A stretch of DNA of 64,000 nt from Periplaneta americana (GCF_040183065.1 NW_027185499.1:2666001-2730000); one strand, 5' to 3'; positions 23,441 through 34,672 are shown, numbered from the stretch's first letter. Notes: generated by a model not told the origin, from the letters alone. Made by a program: numbers and translations.

Positions 23441-23490
<50 letters not shown>
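23441..23490. repeat. (TA)n microsatellite
   Basis: About 25 TA units. Confidence 0.9.
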
Positions 23491-23494
<4 letters not shown>

Positions 23495-23782
23495 AGAACC
23501 TCAATCAGAAATAATCTTGTAACTATAAATATAAGAAAGAATAATTGGTACTTGTCTACCTCATTTCTAAGTCTGCTTGTCTATTTTCTAAATTCAAATT
23601 ACGTTAAATCAATCCTACTCTGTTAACTGCCTAGGGTCTCTGTGTCCAGGGTTGTTTGGAAAAACAAAGTAGGCCTATATGTCACTTCTTTGTTACTCAG
23701 TCTTACGTACGGTACAGCCGTATGTTACCCAATATTTCACAATTATAGCGGCAAAATTAAAGAAATATAATTAATATAATTA

Positions 23783-25116
23783 CGAGGCGCATCCAGAAAG
23801 TAAGTTTCCGATTTTTTTCCCTTGAAAGTAAACGTAATTAGCCGTGTCAATTGCGCATGCGTAACAGATCTATGACGTATCAATCATATGCCAGCCGGAC
23901 AGGTCCCGCCTGGTGCCAGTAGCGTGGCAGCAGTGATCCGAAATGGAAGCTCTTATTCCTTCACCCGCCGCCTGCGAGGTTAGGTCGGTTATAAAGTTCT
24001 TTAATGCACAAAGCATTGCGCCAATTGAAATTCATCGGCGGCTCTGTCAGGTCTATGGGCCGAACATCATGAGTAAGCGGATGGTGCGTAGCTGGTGTAG
24101 GCAGTTTTCCGAAGGTCGTCAAAGTGTCCATGACGAAGAGCGCAGTGGGCGACCGTCCCTCATCAATGATGATCGTGTTCAGCTGGTGCGGCAGTGCAAC
24201 ATGGAGAACCGTCGCTTCACGATTACGGAGCTGAGCAGCCATTTTTCCGCAGATATCGCGATCCTTGTTGCATGAGATTGTCACTAAGAACCTGCTGTTC
24301 AAAAAAGTGTGTGCCAGGTGGGTGCCGAAAAACCTGACACCCGAACACAAAATGCAACGTTTAGGAGCACCACTGACATTTCTGCAATGGTATCACGATG
24401 ACGGCGACGAGTTCCTCGACAGGATCGTCACGGGCGATGAGACTTGGATTTCGCATTTCACCCCGGAAACCAAGCAGCAGTCAATGCATTGGCGGCATAG
24501 TGGATCTCCGGTCAGGGCGAAATTCAAACAGACGCTGTCGGTACGGAAAGTGATGTGCACGGTGTTCTGGGACAGGAAGGGCATTCTGTTCATTGACTTC
24601 CTTCCAAGAGGTGAAACAGTGAACGCTGACTGTTACTGTGAAACACTGCGAAAATTGCGACGTGCCATTCAAAACAAGAGGCGTGGAATGCTTACTGCAG
24701 GTGTTGTGCTCCTCCATGACAATGCTCGTCCACATACGGCTCGGCGCACAGCAGCTGTTTTGACGGAATTTGGCTGGGAGTTGTTTGATCAGCCACCCTA
24801 CAGTCCTGATCTTGCTCCCAGCGATTTTCACGTTTTCTTGCACGTCAAGAAATTCCTGTCCTCCGGTGAGCGTTTTGGCAACGACGAAGAGCTGAAGACG
24901 TCTGTCTCACGCTGGTTCCATTCACAGGCGGCAGAGTTCTACGACAGAGGGATACAAAAATTGATCCCACGATACGACAAGTGTCTCAATTCTGATGGTG
25001 GCTATGTTGAAAAATAGCTGAAATATTGCTGTACCTGTTGCCAATAAATGTTTTCCTGAAAGTGTGTGTTCTTTTATTTTTTAAAATAGGGAAAGTTACT
25101 TTCTGGATGCGCCTCG
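23783..25116 (+). mobile_element. mariner element, full length, TA TSD
   Basis: Both ends match: CGAGGCGCATCCAGAAAGTA on the left, and its inverse, with one change further in, on the right at about 25090-25116. Flanking TA lies at 23781-23782 and 25117-25118. The 1334 bp length is typical of mariner elements. An AATAAA lies at about 25044 after the transposase. Confidence 0.92.
23943..25017 (+). pseudogene. mariner transposase (DD34D), one frameshift
   Basis: It starts at ATG 23943 (MEALIPSPAACEVRSVIKFF). The N-terminal helix-turn-helix has SWCRQFSEGR and the usual DEERSGRPS linker. The first ORF ends at 24275 because of one extra T in the T-run at about 24242-24246. Reading the other frame restores FPQISRSLLHEIVTKNL and everything after it. 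The catalytic triad is complete: TGDETW, LLHDNARPHTA and SPDLAPSDFHVF, with 34 residues between the second and third D. The YSPDLAPSD and WVPKNLTPEHK motifs are intact. Apart from the single indel the protein, about 350 aa, looks complete, so inactivation is recent. Confidence 0.9.
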
Positions 25117-25374
25117 TATATACTTCTTTCAACAAAACAACCATTTCCCATGTGCGTTAGAAAGAGAGGAAAATACGCCTCAGGTGTGCCAATAGTACTG
25201 AAGTTACAGGGCACTTTTTTTCAGCATTTCTCTACAGGAGTTGTGTATCCAGTTTATAATGTCGAGATCGCTGATATAAACAGTAAACGCGCACTGAAAT
25301 AAAGAAGCTTTGTATAGCAACACGTCTGCTTGTTACTAGATTTAATTCATCTTTTTTTATCGTCTTCTGTGACT

Positions 25375-25675
25375 ATGAAACCTTTTAAATGTAATTATGA
25401 ACATTTAAGTGGTGCAGAAAAACGCAAAAGGAAAAATCTTGAAAAATATGTTTCGAAATTGACTAAAATAGACTCAGTATTTCGACAAAGCAGTCAAGCA
25501 CAAAATGCCTGTGGAGGAACGAATCCCAGTGTTCCAGTACCATGACTCAAGAAAAACTTAGTGCTCTCAGTGTATTAAGTATTGAATGTGAAAAGCACAA
25601 AAACTTGATCTACATTATCTGATTGAGTCATTTGCTTCTCAAAAGGCCAGAAGAGAAAAGAGCTTGTTGAACTGA
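25375..25675 (+). pseudogene. hAT transposase N- and C-termini fused by deletion
   Basis: From ATG 25375 the reading is MKPFKCNYEHLSGAEKRKRK, the N-terminal start of ZMYM1-like hAT transposases. It runs to a stop at 25545. Immediately after, in shifted frames, come EKLSALSVLSIECEKHKNL and then LIESFASQKARREKSLLN plus a stop at 25673-25675. That is the extreme C-terminus of the same family (LSLLSIE...FA..KARK). About 600 internal codons, with the zinc finger and catalytic core, are missing. This is the expected shape of a non-autonomous derivative. Confidence 0.65.
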
Positions 25676-25935
25676 GCTTCACGTTAAATTTATCTGAAAT
25701 AGGCCTACTATTGTGTAATTATAGCCCTAGTAAAATAGCAGTTATATCATTTAAATTTTCTTCAGTTCTGTTCACTTAATTTTGTTTAAAAATGGAGTAT
25801 TTTTCTATGTTAGATTGTTATATTCAAATTAGATGTAAAAATTATTAAAATATGAAAAAAAAATGACAATAAGGAAAGGGACCCAGACTGTCATTTTTGC
25901 TGGGGAGGGGCAGCTATAAAAAGTTACGCCACTGG
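25676..25935 (+). mobile_element. right end of an internally deleted hAT
   Basis: The sequence ends GTTACGCCACTG at 25935, the inverse of CAGTGGCGTAAC, a typical hAT end. No matching left end was found upstream of 25375, so the left boundary and TSD are unknown. Confidence 0.5.
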
Positions 25936-26157
25936 TTTCTGTTAATGTCGATTTTCAATGTAAATGAATGTTATAAAATGCGTGTGTCGATGAAATTATG
26001 TTCGCGGTCATAATAAACTAAGTGCGTATTGGCGATAAAACAAGACAATAAATGAAAATAAAATGGTTGCAGACATTGGCAATTTTTTCGGCTAATGATG
26101 ACAAAATCATTGATAATTCTTCTAGATATTAAATATTGTATAAACTACATTTTCGTA

Positions 26158-26994
26158 CTACAGAATGTATCTGTTATGGTAACAATTGATATTAGAGGAG
26201 AAAAATTCGTTCCAGCGCTGGGGATTGAACCCGGGTCCTTAGTTTTACGTGCCAAGCGCTCTAACCATTGAGCTACGCAGAAGTTCAATCCACAGCACCG
26301 GATTCAATCCCTCTCCTCCAGTGTTTTTCCCTTTGTGGCCTGTTCGACATGTATGTTGACATTTGTATTAAGTCAACTGTCATTATACAAGGAGCGCACT
26401 CAACTGAGTGACTTGGTGGCCGGGATTCCACAGTAATATGCACTGTTGGGCGAAGAATCTACGTAAAGATTAATTTTTCGGTCCTACAGAATGTAGGCCT
26501 ATCTGTTACGGTAGCAATTGATATTAGAGGAGAAAAATTCTCTCCAGCGCTGGGCTCGAACCCGGGTCCTTGGTTTTACATACCAAGCGCTGTAACCATT
26601 GAGCTATGCCGAAGTTCAATCCACAGCACCGGACTGAATTCCTCTCCTCCAGTGGTCTTCACTTTGTGCCTGTTCGACATGTATGTTGACATTTATATTA
26701 AGTCAACTGTCATTATACAAGGAGCGCACTCAATTGAGTGACTTGGTGGCCGAGATTTCACAGTAATATGCATTGTTGTATAATGACAGTTGACTTAATA
26801 TAAATGTCAACATACATGTCGAACTTGGAGTCAGGCCACAAAGGGAAGAATACTGGAGGAGAGGGATTCAATCCGGTGCTGTGGATTGAACTTCGGCGTA
26901 GCTCAATGGTTAGAGCGCTTGGTACATAAACCGGGTTCGATCACCAGCGCTGGAGCGAATTTTTCTCCTCTAATATCAATTGTTACATTTTTGT
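26158..26994. repeat. tRNA-derived repeat: two direct copies plus one inverted
   Basis: Copies start at about 26158 and 26484 (period about 326 bp, minus-oriented tRNA heads near 26215-26300 and 26545-26620). A third, plus-oriented copy lies at about 26777-26994 (TAGCTCAATGGTTAGAGCGC and GGGTTCGATCACC). Copies 2 and 3 form a long hairpin; arms at 26660-26712 and 26777-26826 are nearly perfect inverses around a 63-nt loop. The head resembles a tRNA but has a truncated anticodon/variable region. Confidence 0.8.
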
Positions 26995-27796
26995 AGTCTT
27001 ACTAGTGGTTTGTGGTGTATCAGAATTCTACCCAAATTGTTGGGTCTCGCCTGATATATCAAAGTTACGCCGTTGATTTTCAAGTTCATTGCAAACAGCT
27101 GTTTCGTGATCCCATAACTGTCGCAGTTTTGTTGAAGATTCGGAATGCCTGCTATATTCGCTTTATTGATTTTCAACATTTGTTTATTAATATTATTTTT
27201 TGTAATAAATTATTTATAAACATGTTTCTTTTCACTTAGTATTTACAGGATTTCAAGTTCTCTGAGTCTACGCTAATTGAAACATAGCCTACTTAATAGA
27301 TAATGATTTGTTTTGTTACGTATTATGTTAAAGGTATGTTTCTGTATTTTTCCATAGATCTTTATACTTGGCCTAACTGTATTTACATCCTCATGCTTTA
27401 TTACAATATGTCAATAGTTTCCTCTGTTTACATTTGTATTTTATTTGCATAATTTACACGTTAGCTTGTTTCCTGTAGTTATATTTATTTAAAATTACCG
27501 GCTTCCTAGGCACCTGAAATGTTTATAGAAAAGCACGACAGATAATCGCACGAGATTAAAACGTACATTATATCCTAGACATTTCACGTCGGAGGTGAAA
27601 TAACATGAAGCGGCAAAACATTGTAAATTTACTATCTAGATACATAATCGTTAATTGATTGGAATAGGGTATTGCGAAAGTACGTCATTATTTTATTTAT
27701 TTTAGGTACAAGTAACATTTCTTTAAGTATTTATTTATTTTCCCTTGTACCATCAATAAAAAACACGTATGCTTTTAATTTGTTTAAGTTATAAGT
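26995..27796. other. non-coding stretch
   Basis: AT-rich; no gene, RNA or repeat boundary seen. Confidence 0.4.
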
Positions 27797-27984
27797 TAGG
27801 GTTGCCATATTTTGACAAGTAAAAAAGAGGACACTTTGTCGACACCTACTAACTGCCGAACAGATCGCTACCATATAGAATACTGATATACTGTATGTAT
27901 AGTATGTAGACTATTGAAACTGAAAAATACTGCTAGTAGTAATTTCCTTAGCCTTAAATAACAAAATAATAATACAAAGACCAC

Positions 27985-28165
27985 TGTAGGGGTCAGCATG
28001 CTGGTCTCTTACGCAGAGGGCCCGGGTTCGATTCCCGGTCGGGTTGAATTTCCTGGTTGAGGTTTTTCAGGGTTTTTCCTCAACCGTAAGGAAAATGCCA
28101 GGAAATTCGGGCCACAACATCCCTGAAAATCACCGGCCTCATTCATCACCGAAATCATATTCATA
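27985..28165 (+). repeat. tRNA-derived SINE, second family
   Basis: The head has GGGTTCGATTCCCGG as B box. The central TGGTTGAGGTTTTTCAGGG...CCTCAACC hairpin is shared with the main SINE. The body then differs (AAGGAAAATGCCAGG, CACCGGCCTCATTCATCACC). Confidence 0.75.
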
Positions 28166-28439
28166 ACTAATCAGACTTACATATACAGTCGCCATCTAGT
28201 TCACAACAATAGAACCAGTCTCAACAATAGTACACAGGCCTTCGGATTTCAACCAAAGATTAACTCGCGATATGACCAAAGATGTTAAAGCGAGTAGAAA
28301 TAACAGCGAGCAACAAAAAAAAAATAATACAAACAAGTGAATTGGTTACAATTTAATCTTTATAATAGTCAGTCTATTTTTCCAGCAGGCCATCGCGTTG
28401 CAACTACTGCGTGGAAAGCGAAAGTTCCTTCTGCTGCGG

Positions 28440-28697
28440 TTACTGCATCTTCCTATTGCTGCCAGGTTTTACAAAGTAGTCGGTTAATTTTGTAGGAGAA
28501 CTTTCTTCTCGAAGTGCTCTTTTGTGTTTTTCGCAATCCAGATGTGCTTGCAAATCAAGTCCTCCTTTATTCGAAACTGACACAAATGCACCGGCTTTAC
28601 ATACCATGCATTCACCCTCGAAATCATCTCTACCTCTTCGAAAACAAGGATACTTGTTCTGTAACTTGGCAGAAAATTTACACTTTCTTTTTGGCAT
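28440..28697 (-). CDS. BED-type zinc-finger ORF of a hAT-like element
   Basis: An 85-residue ORF from ATG at 28697. It reads MPKRKCKFSAKLQNKYPCF, then ECMVCKAGAFVSVSNKGG, DLQAHLDCEKHKRALRE and KLTDYFVKP. The C-x2-C ... H-x4-H spacing and the KLTDYF end are typical of the DNA-binding N-terminus of a hAT-like transposase family common in arthropods. No DDE/RNase-H domain follows before the element ends near 27797, because the SINE and non-coding DNA replace it. It may be a non-autonomous remnant that still encodes the DNA-binding domain, or an exon remnant. No lesions within the ORF. Confidence 0.6.
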   Translation of the reverse strand: MPKRKCKFSAKLQNKYPCFRRGRDDFEGECMVCKAGAFVSVSNKGGLDLQAHLDCEKHKRALREESSPTKLTDYFVKPGSNRKMQ

Positions 28698-28905
28698 TTC
28701 TTCTCCTACAAACTACAAGCATGCACATCACAAGAAAAGACAGTTATAAAAGTCGGCAGCCAGCAAGCAATAGTAACCGGAAGACGATACAGACAAGACG
28801 ACATATAGCATTGCCACCTGGTGGCAACAGTTTTAAACACAAGACGCAAGCATCCAAACATTACAAAAATAAAGGGAAGAGTTGAGACGGTGTCGGGTAG
28901 AGTTC

Positions 28906-28970
28906 CCGGGTAGCTCAGTTGGCAGAGCGCTGGTACGTTCAACCCGGGATCGATACCCGGCCCCGGAACA
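28906..28970 (+). repeat. tRNA-derived sequence
   Basis: GGTAGCTCAGTTGGCAGAGC (A box) and GGGATCGATACCCGG (altered B box) are present, but the anticodon/variable part is too short for a cloverleaf. Confidence 0.6.
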
Positions 28971-29332
28971 ATTTTTTCCTTGAAATTATTCAAATCTGCT
29001 TTACAGGAAGTCTTACCTGAAAGATTAGATTTGCATTACAAAAATAAAACATCGATAATATTGCGGTCAAAGAGTACAGAAAGAGAAGTTCACGAGAGCA
29101 TTTAAAGAGGGTTGTACTAAAGCGTTAATTAACTGTAACGGTTAGAAGGTTCCAAGTTACAACTAAGTAACTGTTACAAATATTTAAGACATTTTCCTTC
29201 ACTAGTAACGTCATATTTTAAACTTAACCTAAAAACCCGGACAATTAGCCAAAATCTAAAAACCCGCCCGGACGAAAAATTTAACCCTGAAAGAGGACAT
29301 GTCCGGGAAAACCCGGACGTATGGCAATCCTA

Positions 29333-30105
29333 TATAACTGGCTGTATCCAAGTACGTACGCGGTATTCTGAAACCCAAATAAAATATCATTTCGGATTCC
29401 GTAATAAATTACGTACATCAATACACTGAATCTTGAGCATATCCACTTAGCCTACTTTTGTTTGAATTAATGTCGAAAATGTACACGTGACAACGAAACC
29501 AAAGCACTAAAACGACAAACGTCATGCCTTATTTCGCCTCCACTCAGCGTTGCCAAACCTACTCATGCTCCGGCTTGTAACTGAAGATTGCTCTGGTTAG
29601 GCGCTAGACACAAGTTACTAATTGTTCCTACTGATTCTTCTTTATACTGTGACACTCCTGCCATCTAGCTAAATATTTATAATGATTAGATGGTACAATA
29701 ACACATTTTCAAGACATTTTAGTATTTTCGTAAATCAATTAATATTATTGTATTATAGTGCTTTATTTCTTCTAATCTTTATGCACTTTCTTCTCATCGT
29801 GTAATAGTCAATTAAATCCCACTCGAATTTTGATGTTCTCTAAATAAATCAAAACCTCTAGTGTGTTGATACTGTTGATAAAACTCAAGTAACAGAAATG
29901 CAATACATAACTGTCATAACTGCATCATAAAAATATGTACGTTATATCAATTTCTTCAGAAAACTTAAAAATACGTTTTAAATATAACATATTAAAATTA
30001 CAACATTTCAATTTCCTATATTTAAAATCAGGTCGAAAGTTCTCAAACCAAGTACGTACTATCAATTTTCTTATCTACAGCATCTACTAGCTTCTACTCA
30101 CTGAC
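29333..30105. other. non-coding stretch
   Basis: No gene or repeat recognised. Confidence 0.4.
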
Positions 30106-30525
30106 ACTATAGTCGCGACGCTGTTATTTCCGGCGTGACTCCTCCTCTTTGCTTACGTCTTAGGAAGTGAAGACTCTATAAAGTCTAGGTAGGCAGTATC
30201 GTTCGCCATTTTTGTTCTTTCGTTCCCGAGCTACCATACGAGGAATCTATTTGCCACATCGTTAAACATTATCATGTCGTAGCTCCTATGATAATAAATC
30301 AAACGCACTGTAATTCAGCAAATAATTGAGCGGCAAATAACGTCTTCGTGTGCTTTCTGCGAACGCCAACGAAAGAGCCAAAATAGCGGGCGATTATATT
30401 AAGTATTTATCGAGCCTTAACAAATGAATAACGTCTTCATAAGCGAATCACAAGATGCACACGTTCAAATATAGCCGAACTGCAACGCGATTGGCTGCCG
30501 GAAATTAGAGCGACGGGACTATAGT
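30106..30525. mobile_element. MITE with GTC(G/C)CG(A/T)CGCT ends
   Basis: The left end ACTATAGTCGCGACGCTGTT...TTTCCGGC and the right end, the inverse of ACTATAGTCCCGTCGCTCTA...TTTCCGGC, pair over about 30 bp. No longer TSD is visible; TA inside ACTATAGT may be the target. Confidence 0.55.
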
Positions 30526-31141
30526 TCCATTCCTTCATTCTCTATGGAATTCGCTTTCATCGCTCATTGCGCAACAATACCGTCTTCAACAATGAAAATG
30601 ACATATTGGACCGCCATTATGATTTTTGTTTGCAATTAAAGTAAGCAAAGATAGCGCTTTATGAAGAGTACGTGTATTGAGGAGCTCGGTTCGATTCCCA
30701 TGGGACAACCACTGAGGTAAGCTTTCTAAGTTTATTACGATTCCAGCTTGAAAACTGCAACAATAAGTGGGGAGTAAAAACATTTATGTTTCGTAGCGCC
30801 AATAGCGATTCTAGAAATAAATGTGTGTATTGGGGGCTGATAATTAAGCCTCGACTGGACAGGTACATTTAAAAACACTACCGAACGAGTGACGCAATTT
30901 AAAAATTACTAAAGACAATGAGGTTTTATGGTTATAATACATTACATTGTTTTAAGACCATCCTTCCTTATCCTTAAATACAAACAAAATAAATCGTATA
31001 ATACAGCGGTTCTGAAAGTGTGGAATTCTGTGAATCGTAAATTCTATTTACATTTGAAGAATAAATACCGTACTAGTCACCGTACCCCATTATCACCTGG
31101 CCCAGTTATTATAGCGATGTGCCGAACTACATAATATATGT
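30526..31141. other. non-coding stretch
   Basis: GGTTCGATTCCC near 30688 is a lone B-box-like motif. Otherwise nothing recognised. Confidence 0.35.
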
Positions 31142-32134
31142 TGTTGTTGTTGTTGTTTTCTAATGCCAGGCGTTTGACAATAAAGTCATTTGACCTCTTG
31201 CACTCCAATATTTTTCAAAGATATTATCATGACCAGCCACTGAAGCACAGATTTTGAGGTGTTCCGAATCCATTTCTTGGTTTGAGTTGCACAATGGGCA
31301 GTTAGGGGACTGATATATTCCAATTCTATGCAGGTGTTTGGTCAAACAATCATGGCCTGTTGCCAATCTAAATGCAGCTACAGACGATTTTCGTGGTAAA
31401 TCGGGAATTAACTGTGGATTATGATGCAGAGACTTCCATTTTTTCCCTTGAGATTGTGTTATCAAATTTTGTTTGTTGAAGTCTAAGTATGTAGATTTAA
31501 TAAATCTTTTCACAGAGTAATACGTAGATTTAGTAACAGGTCTGTAAGTAGCAGTGCTGCCCTTCTCCGCATTCTCGTTTCCCAGGATTCCACAATGGGA
31601 AGGTATCCATTGGAATACAATTCTTTTATTGAGTGATATTAATTGAGAGAGCATTTTAGTTATTTCTGCTGTTTGAGATGAAGGTGTGTGTTTAGAGACG
31701 ATTGATAGAATAGCTGCTTTGGAGTCTGACAATATAACTGCATTTTTAAATTTATTGATGTGGCATAGAAGATTCCTGAGACTTTCACTTATTGCAATGA
31801 TTTCTCCATCAAAACTTGTTGTTCCATACCCAAGAGATCTATAAAGTGAGAAGAGACAGCACGTAACACCTGCACCGGCACCTTGTTCTCTGGAGATCAA
31901 GGATCCGTCAGTGTATAAATGAAGTCAGTTTTGTGGAGGGTACTGTACCTAATATTAATTGTCTCTAAAGACAATTGTTTTAGTATTTCAGTGTTTACTT
32001 CTGATTTTACTATTTTTTTCTGTTAAATTTAGATTATATTCTATATTTAATAGAGTTAAAGGGTTTGGTTTAATTTGTAGGTTTTCTTTCAAATTCGGGA
32101 TATTGATTTTCTGTTTTAATTCTTGAACAATGGA
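31142..32134 (-). pseudogene. LINE 3' part: RT linker and RNase H, (CAA)n tail
   Basis: Minus strand. From about 32134 it reads SIVQELKQKINIPNLKENLQ, KPNPLTLLNIEYNL and HKTDFIYT, then after a frameshift TDGSLISREQGAGAG. The RNase H domain follows: TDGS (D), FDGEIIAISESL (E), ILSDSKAAI (D) and WIPSHCGILGNENAE (H, D replaced by E). A C-terminal zinc-knuckle-like CPLCN...DSEHLKIC occurs near the end. The stop is at 31160-31162, followed by a (CAA)n tail to 31142. It belongs to the RNase-H-bearing non-LTR elements (I/LOA-like). The rest of the RT lies inverted next to it (32128-32410). Confidence 0.85.
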
Positions 32135-32410
32135 TATGAAACTTTTCTGAGTTAACATGGAGCAACCATTTGAAATACATTTCTGAAAAAGCTCGTAAAA
32201 GATTCTCCCTTCTAAAAAGACTAGCAGGAAAGAAATGGGGATGCTGTAGGAATACGTTGAACACTACATACAAAATGTTTATACAGCCAATGCTGACATA
32301 CGCGGAGAAATTTTAATTACTTCACCTTTCATAAACGACATAGAATATGTCCAAAACCAAGAAGAGAGAGAATTTTTCTCGGCTCCACTGATCCTTCATC
32401 CTGGCCTAGT
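32128..32410 (+). pseudogene. LINE RT C-terminal segment, inverted 5' end
   Basis: Plus strand: FDMKLF, ELTWSNHLKYISEKARKRFS, LLKRLAGKKWGCC, TLNTTYKMFIQPMLTYAE, then decayed YVQNQEE. This is the thumb region just upstream of the RNase H of the same LINE type, but in opposite orientation. It meets the neighbouring piece at about 32130. Confidence 0.75.
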
Positions 32411-33052
32411 TGCCTGATAAGTGGTGCCTTGTTGGTGTCAATAAAAACATGAAACATCACCAATAATAACTACTATAATACAATTGTAATATTACAAAAT
32501 AAATATAAATAATTATTATATTTTATTATTCTTAATATCATTAACACTCTTAAAATCTAACAAGAAATGTAATATTACTTTCATATCTGGATTCTCTGCG
32601 TACTTATCCATGAAAACAAATTAGCGAAATAGACTGAATGCAGAAGCAGAAATGAGCCTACAGCTTTCCACCCTAAAACCAAATAATTATACAAAACATT
32701 TGTAACCTTTAAAAAGGAACATATTTATCTCACCCTCCAGAAGAATCAAGCATTACATTTTATATAATTACGTGTGCTATAAATTGAAATAATATAATTG
32801 ATAATTTTAATGTAAATTTAGGGACTAAAATTACTAAATGCTATTAAAATATATTAACAATTCCATCGCAAGAATTATTACATATTTTTAAAATTCTTTT
32901 GAAGATATTATAGAAGTTCATAGTAGGTCCATTGGTTACAGCGAATGTGCACTTTACACTAACTTAAATTGAAAATGCAAGTTTCTGACAATGTAGTATG
33001 TGTATTGTTAACATAGTTTCAATTCTACAGTTACACCCACTTCAATAAGTGT

Positions 33053-33055
<3 letters not shown>

Positions 33056-33110
<55 letters not shown>
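33056..33110. repeat. (AAT)n microsatellite
   Basis: About 17 AAT units. The surrounding 32411-33380 is AT-rich with no gene seen. Confidence 0.9.
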
Positions 33111-33113
<3 letters not shown>

Positions 33114-33639
33114 TAAAAATGGACTACAAGAATTACAAATTTGTACAATATGTTAAAAGTGATTCACAGTGGAAAAATGTTTCAGAAACACTGGCATAAT
33201 GTATTACAATAATATTATTTTTACAGTTATTATTACATTTATTTTAAATTCAAGAAACTGTTACGAACATCTTCATCTATCTCTAATTTAACAGAAATAA
33301 TTATACGAATGAACAACTGTTTCGAAATGTTTGTGATTTTTCATCCACGTTAAGAACTCACAATATCAGAGGTCTTACAGCGTTCCCGGACGTATTTCCG
33401 AATCCTGTTTTCCGAACGGTGTTATTTCCGAAATCAGATTATTCGGAATGGTCTTTATTCCGAATGCGTTGTTTCCGATATAGCAGTTTTTCCGGAATCA
33501 AATACGTATTATTCACCATTCCGAAAACAAAGATTTCAAAGGACTTATTTTTTCCGAAATTGTTATAATAATACATTTTATTATACATATTCTAATAAGT
33601 AATTTACAGATTAAACTGAGCTCGCAGATATTCCAAGAG

Positions 33640-34041
33640 GCGACTTTCTTCCTTGTAAGTGGGATATTGTAGAACAGCCGTCGCGAAAATGTGACTCACG
33701 AGCACATTGTGGTTCACAATGATAGCCGTGCATTCCTCTTGTTTTCTACCTCCCACAACTCCCACCCTCTCTCTCACTGGAGTCAAACTCCGTTCCATTT
33801 GCATTTGTCTCTGTACTGCGAGTGGCGTATCGTCGCAAGTCTCTCTCGAATACATGTACAGTAGGCCTACATCTACAAAAACGAAATTTTCAAGTAGGAT
33901 GGGAGGACGCATTTTTTTGCTGCCAATATGATGAGAATATTAAATGTATGATTTGTTCACAAGTATGACGAGGAAAACATAAAACTACATGTTACTGATG
34001 AAACATTAAAAGGTTAAGTGTTGTTGTTGTTATTATTATTA

Positions 34042-34099
<58 letters not shown>

Positions 34100-34463
34100 C
34101 TTTGTACGTCGATCCTTTTTCAGCAGATGTACGAATAATGCTGTTAGATCTTCAATTTAAACTCACAGATTTACAATGTGATGTTAAATGAAAGCTAGAT
34201 GTAAGGACTTGACAAATGTTGAACTTTTCAAATCTTTGCCAAAAAATAAATATCCGAATCTTCGTTCTTTCGCTTTCTCTTTTGAAGTCATGTTCGCTAT
34301 AACTTACGTTTGTGACATATTATTTTCAACAATGAAAATAATAAAAACCAAATTTAGATCACGACTGACAGACAAATACCTTCGTGATCAACTACGACTG
34401 GCAGTAAGTGACATCATTCCTGATTTTGAAACTCTGTCGCAGAGACATTCTGAAGACAGTTAA
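33640..34463 (+). pseudogene. hAT (GTF2IRD2/ZBED5-like) C-terminal remnant, copy 1
   Basis: From about 34107 the reading is DPFSADVRIMLLDLQFKLTDLQCDVK, a stop, KARCKDLTNVELFKSLP, KYPNLRSFAFSFEVMFAITYVCDILFSTMKI, KTKFRSRLTDKYLRDQLRLAVSDIIPDF. This matches the hAT dimerisation end (NPF...LQ.ELIDLQ, YP.LR..A...FGSTY.CE..FS.MK..K...R..LTD.HL). The conserved GSTYLCE is altered to AITYVCD. The upstream part (33640-34020) is shared with the inverted copy at 57063-57685 but has no recognised domain. A (TTA)n tract at 34025-34099 separates the two. Confidence 0.75.
34025..34099. repeat. (ATT)n microsatellite inside hAT remnant
   Basis: Over 20 ATT units. A TAA/ATT tract sits at the matching place in the copy at 57255-57315. 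Confidence 0.9.
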
Positions 34464-34672
34464 TTTTAGGTTGTGATAATGTGTCCTATGTTTCATTGTT
34501 CATTTCTTTCTTCGTTACACGTACTAAACATTAGTTTGTAGCCTTGTACTGTATAAAATTGTATTTAAGTGCTTGACGTAAGGAAAATGGAAATCCGTTA
34601 ATAAGTCAGACAGTTGCTTCATTTCCCCTTCGTGTGTCCGCCTCCCTCCATAGCAACTATGCACGTTGCAGG

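Larger units (their letters stand above)
27797..29332 (-). mobile_element. hAT-like element with TAGGGTTGCCATA ends
   Basis: The left end is TAGGGTTGCCATA and the right end is the inverse of TAGGATTGCCATA. AGAGGACA lies near both ends in inverse orientation. The flanks TTATAAGT and TATAACTG give only an imperfect duplication. Inside are a zinc-finger ORF (minus), a SINE and a tRNA-like repeat. It is too short for a full transposase. Confidence 0.6.

Noticed and set aside
23393..23626. Tyrosine-isoleucine repeat protein
   Set aside because: Translation of a (TA)n microsatellite; same for 49424-49705.
23961..24843. Minus-strand ORFs over the mariner
   Set aside because: Shadows of the transposase; the plus frame has all catalytic motifs.
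26215..28970. Functional tRNA genes
   Set aside because: A and B boxes are present, but acceptor stems or anticodon arms are missing; all look like SINE heads.
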